10,024 nucleotides of DNA from CAYRUP01 sp964578975 (lineage in GTDB: Bacteria; Pseudomonadota; Gammaproteobacteria; DSM-16500). Below the pieces are notes generated by a model. It was not told the origin of the DNA, did no database searches, and saw only the letters and a list, made by a program, of their open reading frames with translations. The stretch is taken from NCBI GenBank assembly GCA_964578975.1, contig CAZOFA010000079.1:1-10024 (forward strand). Direction: 5' to 3'. Positions 1-7,253 of this stretch are shown piece by piece (position 1 is the first letter of the stretch; each line of letters begins with the position of its first letter). The position numbers and the translations under genes are program-made.

Positions 1-50
1 TAAAATACCTGGTTTTTTCGCGCACTAAAAGTGGTTTTTGTTGTGTCTGT

Positions 51-85
51 CGTCATTTCCCTATAAGGTGGCGCGCGAAATGACG
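51..85. repeat. Imperfect palindromic hairpin, 9-bp arms
   Basis: CGTCATTTC at 51-59 is perfectly complementary to GAAATGACG at 77-85, leaving a 17-nt loop. The outer bases (GTCATT...AATGAC) and the CCC / GCGCG interior resemble a decayed version of the long palindrome at 7287-7370, so it may be a diverged member of that family. No T-run follows on either strand, so it is not a textbook intrinsic terminator. It could still act as a 3' stabilising hairpin for the minus-strand gene ending at 124. Confidence 0.55.
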
Positions 86-110
86 AGAAGAGGTAACGCT
101 CGCAATAACG
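79..110 (-). repeat. Dispersed repeat, TTGCGAGCG type, left copy
   Basis: Read on the minus strand this begins CGTTATTGCGAGCG and ends TTCTCGTCATT. The right end of the window (9995-10024) reads CGTCATTGCGAGCG ... TTCTCGTCATT. The two differ only at one base in the first 14, a 2-base gap and small changes in the middle. They are therefore two copies of one short repeat in opposite orientation. Short intergenic repeats with a CATTGCGAGCG core are widespread in bacterial genomes; mobility is not shown here. Confidence 0.65.
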
Positions 111-123
111 ATAGCAAGATTTC

Positions 124-1248
124 CTAACCTGCAGTAGGCACCGGTGTCTGTGGCGGGGGCTCAGCAGCCATGGTTTTTTTATTTGCTTCAACGGCACAAC
201 GTGTTGTTGCGTAAAGTCCAAAATATCTAAAAATTGATCCTAGAGAAGAATCTCCATTGTCAGCGTTACTTGCTTCAGGCACTACCAAAACAGGCGGATC
301 AGGATTAAATGCATCAACACATTCCATATATTTGTTGGAGGCTTCAGGCGAAATTTGATAGGTGCTATCACCCGAGACAATTTCATAATCTAAACTATCT
401 TTGAGTTCGGTTGAAATCATCGTATAAATTGCATGCGTCACGGTTAAATTCTTTGCGCGTCTAAAATGATCCATGACATCGATCCACAATTCCACGCTGC
501 TCGCCCAGAGTTGCGGCGCTGATGCGCCAATGGGCGGAATGGATATGGCTGCTCTCTCTGTGGAAATATTTTTTATTTGATTGTGTAACTCGCTTTCCGG
601 CGTTTTAGTTAATTTGGCTATGCAAAAATTTAACGTCGGTTGATTCACCACAAATTGTTCGATCTCTTTTGTTAAATGAATCTCTAATAATTTTTGAATA
701 TATGAAAACAAAAGACCCGTGGTGAGCGCATGAATATTGCAAAAAGAAAAGATAACGATTGAGTTGATATAGGAACAGATGATTTGTTCTTCAATTTTCG
801 CTATTTTTTCTGGTTTATTTTTTTTCCACTCTTTGACTAAATTGTCTAAATTTAGCAATTCGAAAATTTTTGGTTTTAATTTTCCATCATCATCTAATAT
901 TTCGTTGCAAGCATACTGAATAAAATCTTTAACCCATGCTTCAATCGCATTTTGTTCGATACCATTTTTTATTTTAAATTCGCCTTCTTCATTAACGTCG
1001 ATGGCTTGGATTGCACGATCAAATTGCGTCGTCCATGAGGCAATCACCGCGCTATCGATTGGTGTAAAAATCCCATATTGCAAAGGGAATTCATTAAACA
1101 CACGGCTTAAATAACCAGAGGCACCTTCAATCTTCGCTCTTTCAATAAAATCATGATAGATTTTGCGTGGATCATTAGACGTTGCTAGCTTTTTCTCCGC
1201 TTCTTCATCACTTCTTTTTAAATAAGCTTCAAGATATCGAACAAACAT
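124..1248 (-). CDS. Orphan protein, 374 aa, function unknown
   Basis: I do not recognise this protein. It is mostly helical-looking and hydrophilic, with charged stretches at residues 11-20 and 139-155. A hydrophobic segment at about 156-184 could be a single membrane helix or a buried helix. The middle is Pro/Ala-rich (about 237-245), and the short tail after about 361 is also proline-rich (EPPPQTPVPTAG). No signal peptide or catalytic motif is visible. The ATG at 1248 is preceded by an AAGGA Shine-Dalgarno (1258-1262) with 9-nt spacing, and the frame is open throughout to a TAG at 124-126, so it looks like a real gene. It starts only 17 bp after the purine permease stop on the same strand, with no terminator between, so co-transcription is likely. 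A secreted effector or membrane-associated accessory protein is possible but unproven. Confidence 0.8.
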   Translation of the reverse strand: MFVRYLEAYLKRSDEEAEKKLATSNDPRKIYHDFIERAKIEGASGYLSRVFNEFPLQYGIFTPIDSAVIASWTTQFDRAIQAIDVNEEGEFKIKNGIEQNAIEAWVKDFIQYACNEILDDDGKLKPKIFELLNLDNLVKEWKKNKPEKIAKIEEQIICSYINSIVIFSFCNIHALTTGLLFSYIQKLLEIHLTKEIEQFVVNQPTLNFCIAKLTKTPESELHNQIKNISTERAAISIPPIGASAPQLWASSVELWIDVMDHFRRAKNLTVTHAIYTMISTELKDSLDYEIVSGDSTYQISPEASNKYMECVDAFNPDPPVLVVPEASNADNGDSSLGSIFRYFGLYATTRCAVEANKKTMAAEPPPQTPVPTAG

Positions 1249-1265
1249 GATGATCCATCCTTAGA

Positions 1266-2549
1266 TCAATGCACTAAAAAAATATATTTCGCGACAAATG
1301 CCAACGCCAAAATCACCAACGCCACATTCAAATCTCGCACACGACCACTGACAATTTTAATGATCACGTAAGAAATGAATCCAAATGAAATTCCTTCCGC
1401 AACCGAATAAGTCAGCGGCATGGAAATGGCCGTGAGCAACGCCGGCACATATTCTGTGACGTCCTCCCATTCCACTTCCGTTAATGCGCGCGCCATCAGA
1501 CATGCAACATACACTAATGCTGGCGCCGTTGCAAAACTTGGAATAGATTTTGCCAGTGGCGATAAAAAAAGTGCGCACAAAAATAAAAATGCGACGACTA
1601 ATGCCATCAATCCAGTTCGTCCACCCACTTTGACACCAATCGAACTTTCAACATAACTTGTTGTGGTTGACGTGCCCAACACCGCGCCGACAATTGCCGC
1701 AGAACTATCTGCAAGTAAAACACGATTAATGCGCGGCAACTTGCCACTTTTATCGATAAATCCGGCTCGATATGCAATGCCAATCAACGTCCCAGTGTTA
1801 TCAAATAAATCCACTAATAAAAATGCGAACACGATGGTGATTAAACCTAAACTCAGCGCATTTTTAATATCCATCTGCAACAACGTGGGCATGAGACTCG
1901 GTGGCAAAGAAAAAATGCCGTTATAATGGCTGTAACCTAAATAAATACTTAACAGAGAAATAATTAAAATACTGATGATGACGGATCCCAATATTCCCAA
2001 CGCATCAAGACCGATCATGATAAAAAAACCTAAAATAGCTAAAAGCGTGGTGGGTTGATGTAAATTGCCCAGTGTCACTAAGGTGGCAGGACTTCCGGTA
2101 ATAATTCCCGCAGTTTTGAAACCGATGATACACAGAAATAATCCGATGCCACCGGCAATGCCAACTTTTAACGATTTGGGAATACTGTTGATGAGATATT
2201 CGCGCACCGGCAAAATACTTAAGATGAGAAAAATAATTCCGGAAATAAATACCGCGCCGAGTGCAACTTGCCAACGATGACCGGAACCTAACACTACGCT
2301 ATAGGTAAAGTACACATTCAGTGCCATGCCCGGAGCGAGTGCAATTGGGTAATTGGCGAGTAACCCCATTAATGCAGAACCAAAAGCCGCCGCAAGACAA
2401 GTGGCGGTGAATACTGCGCCTGCATCCATGCCGGTTTTTGATAAAATCGCGGGGTTAACGAAAATGATATAGGACATCGTCAAGAAGGTCGTCATTCCCG
2501 CCAATACTTCGGTATATACCGTAGTGTTATTTTCTTTGAGTTTAAACAT
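1266..2549 (-). CDS. NCS2-family purine permease (AzgA/PbuG type)
   Basis: An inner-membrane permease of the AzgA/PbuG/GhxP branch of the NCS2 family, which imports hypoxanthine, guanine or adenine by proton symport. With the start at 2549 it has 427 residues, normal for the family, and about 12-14 hydrophobic segments. Diagnostic stretches are GMTTFLTMSYIIFVNP (18-33), NYPIALAPGMALN (66-78), DLFDNTGTLIG (247-257), GTSTTTSYVES (292-302) and GGRTGL (309-314). The frame stays open to a TTG at 2612, but the extra 21 residues are unlike the family. That TTG also forms the -35 box of a good promoter whose transcript would begin after it, so the ATG is preferred. The Shine-Dalgarno before the ATG is weak. 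No purine riboswitch fits in the leader of about 28 nt. Adenine versus guanine/hypoxanthine specificity cannot be read with confidence. It is probably the first gene of a unit with the downstream orphan protein. Confidence 0.95.
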   Translation of the reverse strand: MFKLKENNTTVYTEVLAGMTTFLTMSYIIFVNPAILSKTGMDAGAVFTATCLAAAFGSALMGLLANYPIALAPGMALNVYFTYSVVLGSGHRWQVALGAVFISGIIFLILSILPVREYLINSIPKSLKVGIAGGIGLFLCIIGFKTAGIITGSPATLVTLGNLHQPTTLLAILGFFIMIGLDALGILGSVIISILIISLLSIYLGYSHYNGIFSLPPSLMPTLLQMDIKNALSLGLITIVFAFLLVDLFDNTGTLIGIAYRAGFIDKSGKLPRINRVLLADSSAAIVGAVLGTSTTTSYVESSIGVKVGGRTGLMALVVAFLFLCALFLSPLAKSIPSFATAPALVYVACLMARALTEVEWEDVTEYVPALLTAISMPLTYSVAEGISFGFISYVIIKIVSGRVRDLNVALVILALAFVAKYIFLVH

Positions 2550-2583
2550 TGGTAAGCCATTGATAAATGAAAGATTGTCGCTG

Positions 2584-2612
2584 ATTATAATCACACCAAT
2601 CAAATCCCTCAA
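2584..2612 (-). promoter_or_regulatory. Sigma70-type promoter for purine permease
   Basis: On the minus strand, TTGAGG (2612-2607; four of six consensus bases) is followed by exactly 17 bp and then a perfect TATAAT (2589-2584). Transcription would start near 2577, about 28 nt before the ATG at 2549. The first three bases of the -35 box are the TTG that would otherwise be the most upstream start codon, which argues against that start. Confidence 0.7.
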
Positions 2613-2619
2613 GTCATGG

Positions 2620-2657
2620 GACGACTATACTAAAAGTAGCAGTCCGTATAGTCCGTC
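2620..2657. promoter_or_regulatory. Inverted repeat in divergent gap, possible operator
   Basis: GACTATAC (2623-2630) and GTATAGTC (2646-2653) are perfect 8-bp inverted arms with a 15-nt spacer. The match extends by three more bases on each side (GAC at 2620-2622, GTC at 2655-2657) past one unpaired base. Within the right half AGTCCGT occurs twice (2641-2647 and 2650-2656). A -10-like TATACT lies at 2626-2631 on the plus strand, without a recognisable -35. The right arm ends directly before the GGAG (2658-2661) of the next gene. It could be a regulator site between the divergent genes or an RNA hairpin near the ribosome site. Confidence 0.4.
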
Positions 2658-2666
2658 GGAGAATTT

Positions 2667-3770
2667 ATGGGGCCGAGAAAATCATTAACCAATGAAGACG
2701 TTAACCTGACTGAATCGAAAAGCACACCCACCTCGGTCGAAATCGCTCCTATTCATGGCGTTCAACAAGTTGAATTAAGCACCTACAACCTGTTTCGCAT
2801 GGCCAGTTGGTTATTACTTTTTTTCACTCAATACGATAAAAATAAAGAAGGAGCTTGGCTGGGAGCTGCTTTTTCTCCCGTCTTGTTAGTGTCTTTAAGC
2901 GCGCTGATCGCGATTATCAAACTTTGCCAATATGCGAATTTTCAATCTGCACCCTTAAGTGAAGAACTCAAAAGAAATCCTAAAGAACTCGAAGATGTTA
3001 GTTTAGAAGAAGAGAAACCGTTTTCTTTTACGTACCGGATATCGACGAATACATCGGAAGAGAATGAAGAAAGTATTGCCCTCGAAATTCCAGACACGGT
3101 AAATCTCACCGTCGGTGAAAATACGCTTCATGATCACGCCCTCCAACTTAAAACTATTTTAGAAAGTTATGGCAGTCACATTGATTTACCCAGTAGTTTT
3201 AGTCGGACAAGAAAAATGTTACCGTTTTTGGCCGCTGATATGGTGTGCAAAGGCCGCGTGTTAGAATTCTTTATGTTTCCAGGTTATCTTGCTGGAAATT
3301 CGCTCGGCGCCTTGCTGGATATTTCTTCGCCCTATAATACCGCTCTTGCATGTACTTTTTCTGCAATCAGTTGGGCAATGGCCTTACGCGAATCTTATAT
3401 TTTGAATGATCATAAATTAAAATTAAATTTAGAAGGCTTTTCTTTTAAGGATCCATCCTGGTGCAGTTGTCTGCCCACCTGTATAGGCATGCAAATGAGG
3501 CGTCAAATTCTTTTTTATCCCGAGAACGAAAATTTTTATAGTACCGCGGTCGCCGTCGCAGAAGGTGAGAAAACCTTAAAAAACTTGCTGGCGGATGAAA
3601 GTAAACAGACTGTTGATACTAGCGCATTGCTGCGCGAATTTAGTTTTTTAATTCAGCAAACCTCGGTCGTGACTTCAACCGCAACAAAGACGTTCAATAT
3701 TCATATAACCGAAGAAGAATCCAAGCAACCTGTGACGCCAACCCCGATTCATGCTAAAAAGAAAAAGTAG
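2667..3770 (+). CDS. Orphan multi-pass membrane protein, 367 aa
   Basis: I do not recognise this protein. A polar N-terminal 40 residues is followed by two hydrophobic segments (about 43-55 and 63-88). Next comes an acidic, Glu-rich region (about 98-150) and a second hydrophobic pair (about 198-216 and 222-240). The hydrophilic C-terminal region contains a Cys cluster (PSWCSCLPTC, about 263-272) and a tail with EEES then PVTPTP and a terminal KKKK. The layout suggests two membrane hairpins separated by a soluble loop; no signal peptide or enzyme motif is seen. The ATG at 2667 has GGAG at 2658-2661, 5 nt upstream. It stands alone: the neighbour to the left is divergent, and the next gene follows after 120 bp with its own promoter-like sequence. 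The acidic patch near the C-terminus resembles the E-block of some Dot/Icm substrates, which is only suggestive. Confidence 0.82.
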   Translation: MGPRKSLTNEDVNLTESKSTPTSVEIAPIHGVQQVELSTYNLFRMASWLLLFFTQYDKNKEGAWLGAAFSPVLLVSLSALIAIIKLCQYANFQSAPLSEELKRNPKELEDVSLEEEKPFSFTYRISTNTSEENEESIALEIPDTVNLTVGENTLHDHALQLKTILESYGSHIDLPSSFSRTRKMLPFLAADMVCKGRVLEFFMFPGYLAGNSLGALLDISSPYNTALACTFSAISWAMALRESYILNDHKLKLNLEGFSFKDPSWCSCLPTCIGMQMRRQILFYPENENFYSTAVAVAEGEKTLKNLLADESKQTVDTSALLREFSFLIQQTSVVTSTATKTFNIHITEEESKQPVTPTPIHAKKKK

Positions 3771-3777
3771 TATATAC

Positions 3778-3813
3778 GTCGGCCCGCGGACAAGCCCCGG
3801 GACGGCCGGACGG
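3778..3813. repeat. GC-rich degenerate palindromic block
   Basis: Thirty of these 36 bases are G or C, in sharp contrast to the AT-leaning surroundings. It contains CCCGCGG, ACAAG, then CCCGGG, an imperfect hairpin, plus CGGCCG and the partial repeat GACGG / GGACGG. The layout recalls dispersed palindromes of the type CCCGCGGACAAGCCGCGGGA with one arm mutated. It sits 8 bp after the orphan gene stop and could act as an attenuating hairpin. No T-run follows, so it is not called a terminator. Confidence 0.5.
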
Positions 3814-3824
3814 AAGTGCTTTCT

Positions 3825-3857
3825 TATAATTGACACCATCTATGCTTTCGGTAAAGA
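3825..3857 (+). promoter_or_regulatory. Candidate promoter for glutamate dehydrogenase
   Basis: A perfect TTGACA (3830-3835) is followed after 16 bp by TAAAGA (3852-3857), a poor -10. Alternatively a perfect TATAAT (3825-3830) overlaps it by one base but has no -35 at the right distance (GC-rich bases there). Either could drive the gene starting at 3891; which one is active cannot be decided from sequence alone. Confidence 0.35.
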
Positions 3858-3878
3858 TCTAAGTTCATGGATTTTTAA

Positions 3879-3883
3879 AAGGA
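3879..3883 (+). promoter_or_regulatory. Ribosome binding site fixing the gdh start
   Basis: AAGGA lies 7 nt before the ATG at 3891, and an in-frame TAA at 3876-3878 prevents any longer reading in this frame. Together they show that the shortened glutamate dehydrogenase has a proper start of its own rather than being a misread fragment of a longer frame. Confidence 0.75.
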
Positions 3884-3890
3884 CGTTAAA

Positions 3891-6800
3891 ATGGCGCGAG
3901 CATGGAAAGAAGATCTTCATCAGCAATTGACAAAAAAACTGGGCGCTAAAACCGGGAAATTACTTGCTGAGAAATATGCACAAGCCTTTCCATTAAGTTA
4001 TTGTGAAAAAATCACTGTGGAAGAAGCGATCCGTGATATTTTACAAATCGAAAAACTTTCTAAAGACAATACGCTGCGCATTGATCTATACGAAATTCCA
4101 AAAGTCGAACATCCTCTGCACCTGAAACTTTATCAATACGAAAAACCCATTCCGTTATCTGATATTTTACCCATGATCGAAAACATGAATCTTCGCACCT
4201 ATAGCGAACGTCCTTATGAAGTGGTGTTAAGCAATAAACTTTCCATTTGGATCAGTGATTTTAGTGTGGATTATGCGCATGCAGATACGTTAGACATTAA
4301 AGAAGTTGAAGCAAATTTTGAAGAAGCATTTGCCAAAATTCGTTTTGGTGTTTGTGAAAATGATGGCTTTAATAAATTAGTGTTAGGTGCAGGACTCAAT
4401 TGGCGTGAAATTACCATTATTCGCGCATACGCTAAATACATGCATCAAGCGCGCTTTCGTTTTAGTCAACCGTACATTGAAAAAACGGTCGAACTTCAAG
4501 CGCCGATTACCAAAGATCTTGTTCGTCTGTTTAATTTAAAATTTGGTTTAAAACAAAATGCCAATGTCAAAAAAGAAATAACCGATCTTGATACAAAAAT
4601 TCAAACCAATCTGGAAGCAATCACTAGTTTAGATGAAGATCGCATCATGCGGCGGTTTTGGCAATTAATCAAAGCAACGTTACGCACCAATTATTTTCAA
4701 ATGAATGCGCAAGGTGAGCCAAAAGATTATTTGTCCTTCAAATTAAACTCGGCGGAAATTCCTGAATTACCGTTACCGCATCCATTGTATGAAATTTTTG
4801 TGTATTCGCCGCGTTTTGAAGCCATTCATTTACGCAGTGCGAAAGTAGCGCGTGGTGGTTTGCGTTGGTCAGATCGGCGCGAAGATTTTCGCACGGAAGT
4901 GCTGGGTTTGATGAAAGCACAGAAAGTAAAAAATTCTGTGATTGTGCCCTCTGGCGCGAAAGGTGGATTTGTGTTGAAAGCATTACCTGTGCAAGCGAAT
5001 CGCGAGCGCACGCAAGAGGAAGTGATTTTTTGCTATAAATCATTTATCCGCGGATTATTGGATCTGACCGATAATTTAAAAAGTAACAAAGTAATTCCAC
5101 CGGAACATGTTGTTTGTTATGACGATCATGATCCGTATTTGGTGGTGGCCGCAGACAAAGGCACGGCAACATTTTCTGATATTGCAAACAGCATTTCTAA
5201 AGAATATGACTTTTGGTTGGGTGATGCATTCGCCTCAGGTGGCTCGGCGGGATACGATCATAAAAAAATGGGGATTACTGCACGTGGTGCATGGGAATCG
5301 GTTAAACGACATTTTCGTGAAGTTGAAATTAATCTGGCGCAAAATGAATTTAGCGCCGTTGGTATTGGCGACATGAGTGGCGATGTGTTTGGTAATGGCA
5401 TGATTTACACGCCTAAAATGCACTTAATTGCGGCGTTTGATCACCGCGATATTTTTGTTGATCCGAATCCTGATCCACGCAAGTCATATGATGAGCGTTT
5501 ACGTTTATTTAATTTACCAACCTCTTCTTGGCAAGACTACAATGCAAAATTAATTTCAACCGGTGGCGGTGTGTTTAATCGATCAAGCAAATCCATCACC
5601 ATCACAACCGCCATGAAAAAAGCGCTTGGTATTGAAGACGATCAACTCACCCCCAATGGGTTAATACGCGCCATATTAAAAGCGCCGGTTGATTTGTTAT
5701 TTAATGGCGGCATTGGAACCTATGTGAAAGCAAGCACCGAATCACATGCCGATGTGGGTGATAAAGCAAATGAATTTACGCGCGTGAACGGTGATGAATT
5801 GCGTTGCAAGGTAGTTGGTGAAGGCGGTAACTTGGGTTTCACGCAATTGGGACGTGTGGAATTTGCGTTACAGGGTGGGTTGATTAACACCGATTTTATT
5901 GATAATTCCGCAGGTGTCGATTGCTCAGATCATGAAGTGAATATTAAAATTTTACTCGACAAAGAAGTGTTGCAAGGAAATCTCGACGAGAAAAAACGCG
6001 ACCAATTGTTAGTAAAAATGACGGACGAAGTTGCACGCTTGGTATTAAATGATAATTATCATCAAGCACTGGTGATGAGTGTTTCAGCCATGCGTTCTTC
6101 ACATTACACCGGACTTTATCAAACTTATATTAAAGAACTCGAACACTCCGTTAATTTAGATCGAACCGTCGAATTTCTTCCTGACGATAAAAAATTATTA
6201 GAACGCAAATCGCTGGGGCAGGGTCTCACACGCCCAGAGCTTGCGGTATTGCTCGCGTATACGAAAATTCACATCAAAAATGAATTATTAAAATCTGATT
6301 TACCCGATGAAGCGTATTTTAACAGCGCATTACAAACTGCTTTTCCCGCATTATTAGAAAAAACCTATCCTCAGTCGATGGAAGAACATCGCCTGCGTCG
6401 CGAAATTATTGCCACGCAATTAAGTAATCAAATGGTAAACGCGGTTGGAATTACTTTTGTTTATCGTTTGCAAATTGAAACCGGCGCATCGATTGCTGAT
6501 ATTGTTTGCGCTTATATTATAGCGGCAAACGCCTATGGCACAGATAGATTACATGAACTCATTGATTCATTAAGCTTTAAAGTTACGGTGCAAACGCAAT
6601 ATGAATTATTGCATCATATACGACAATTACTGAATCTTGCTTCACGCTGGTTTTTACGTGGTACGCGAATCAAAGGTGATATTGCGAAAATCATTGTGCA
6701 TTATAGAAAATCGATTGATGCACTTGAACATTTAGTGCCGAAATTGATGGTGGGCACCACTAAAGAATATTTAGAAAGAATCGTGGGTCAATTTGTCAGT

Positions 6801-7250
6801 GCTGGGATTGAAGAAGATACCGCACGAAGAGTTGCCGTCGCGCGTGGCTTGTATACTGCATTAAACGTGACGGAAGTCGCCACACAAAATAAATTAGATT
6901 TAATCAAAACAGCAGAAATTTATTTTACGGTGGGCGATCGATTTAATTTAGTGTGGTTTCGCGATCAAATTTCTTCAGATTCACGCGAAGGCCACTGGAA
7001 TACGATGGCGCGTTTAACGTTGCGTGATGAATTAGATAGTTTGCAACGACAATTGACGATTGTTATTTTAAATAATAGCGATAAAAAATTAACGACGATG
7101 AAAATGATTGGGAATTGGTTGAAGAAAAATGTTCATATTCAAGAACGCTGGGAAAAATTGTTAGAGTTATTGCATGGAAGTGGGAGCATTGACTATACGA
7201 TGTTTTTTATTGCGTTGCTGGAGTTAAGCGAGATGGTGAAGTTGAGTTGA
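3891..7250 (+). CDS. NAD-dependent glutamate dehydrogenase, N-terminally short
   Basis: This cytoplasmic enzyme oxidises L-glutamate to 2-oxoglutarate and ammonia with NAD+, feeding amino-acid carbon into the TCA cycle. It belongs to the large bacterial GDH family (called gdhB or gdhZ in some species). Conserved catalytic stretches are intact: ARGGLRWSDRREDF (from 320), MKAQKVKN (341-348), PSGAKGGF (353-360, candidate catalytic lysine 357), GDMSGDVFGNGM (493-504), NGGIGTY (near 606) and VVGEGGNLGFTQLGR (641-655). The helical C-terminal region also looks complete. Family members are usually near 1,600 residues; this one has 1,119. The missing part is the N-terminal ACT-like regulatory region: the protein begins right at the conserved W-DL motif that follows it. 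A good ribosome site and an upstream stop show this start is genuine. Loss of the ACT-like region may alter allosteric control or assembly. The upstream orphan protein is not the missing piece. The gene converges with corA. Confidence 0.95.
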   Translation: MARAWKEDLHQQLTKKLGAKTGKLLAEKYAQAFPLSYCEKITVEEAIRDILQIEKLSKDNTLRIDLYEIPKVEHPLHLKLYQYEKPIPLSDILPMIENMNLRTYSERPYEVVLSNKLSIWISDFSVDYAHADTLDIKEVEANFEEAFAKIRFGVCENDGFNKLVLGAGLNWREITIIRAYAKYMHQARFRFSQPYIEKTVELQAPITKDLVRLFNLKFGLKQNANVKKEITDLDTKIQTNLEAITSLDEDRIMRRFWQLIKATLRTNYFQMNAQGEPKDYLSFKLNSAEIPELPLPHPLYEIFVYSPRFEAIHLRSAKVARGGLRWSDRREDFRTEVLGLMKAQKVKNSVIVPSGAKGGFVLKALPVQANRERTQEEVIFCYKSFIRGLLDLTDNLKSNKVIPPEHVVCYDDHDPYLVVAADKGTATFSDIANSISKEYDFWLGDAFASGGSAGYDHKKMGITARGAWESVKRHFREVEINLAQNEFSAVGIGDMSGDVFGNGMIYTPKMHLIAAFDHRDIFVDPNPDPRKSYDERLRLFNLPTSSWQDYNAKLISTGGGVFNRSSKSITITTAMKKALGIEDDQLTPNGLIRAILKAPVDLLFNGGIGTYVKASTESHADVGDKANEFTRVNGDELRCKVVGEGGNLGFTQLGRVEFALQGGLINTDFIDNSAGVDCSDHEVNIKILLDKEVLQGNLDEKKRDQLLVKMTDEVARLVLNDNYHQALVMSVSAMRSSHYTGLYQTYIKELEHSVNLDRTVEFLPDDKKLLERKSLGQGLTRPELAVLLAYTKIHIKNELLKSDLPDEAYFNSALQTAFPALLEKTYPQSMEEHRLRREIIATQLSNQMVNAVGITFVYRLQIETGASIADIVCAYIIAANAYGTDRLHELIDSLSFKVTVQTQYELLHHIRQLLNLASRWFLRGTRIKGDIAKIIVHYRKSIDALEHLVPKLMVGTTKEYLERIVGQFVSAGIEEDTARRVAVARGLYTALNVTEVATQNKLDLIKTAEIYFTVGDRFNLVWFRDQISSDSREGHWNTMARLTLRDELDSLQRQLTIVILNNSDKKLTTMKMIGNWLKKNVHIQERWEKLLELLHGSGSIDYTMFFIALLELSEMVKLS

Positions 7251-7253
7251 TCA

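Larger units (their letters stand above)
1..123. other. Non-coding left flank with dispersed repeat
   Basis: No gene is supported here. Positions 1-50 are AT-rich and hold only a very weak 4-bp stem followed by five T (23-38), too weak to call a terminator. From 51 onward the segment is a hairpin and a copy of a dispersed repeat, listed separately. It lies downstream of the minus-strand gene that stops at 124, so the hairpin may help 3'-end formation for that transcript. Confidence 0.6.

Noticed and set aside
23..38. CACT-AAA-AGTG stem followed by GTTTTT, possible intrinsic terminator
   Set aside because: A 4-bp AT-containing stem is too weak, and no upstream plus-strand gene is visible in the window.
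1420..1926. Plus-strand reading frames opposite the purine permease
   Set aside because: They are antisense shadows of a strongly conserved membrane protein, with no ribosome site or recognisable product.
2549..2612. Purine riboswitch ahead of the purine permease
   Set aside because: The predicted leader is only about 28 nt, far too short for a purine aptamer.
2667..3770. Upstream orphan protein as the detached N-terminal part of the glutamate dehydrogenase
   Set aside because: It has membrane-like hydrophobic segments and no resemblance to the soluble ACT-like region; it has its own start and a 120-bp gap follows.
4738..5423. Several frames on both strands within the glutamate dehydrogenase
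   Set aside because: They overlap its most conserved catalytic region and have no independent coding evidence.
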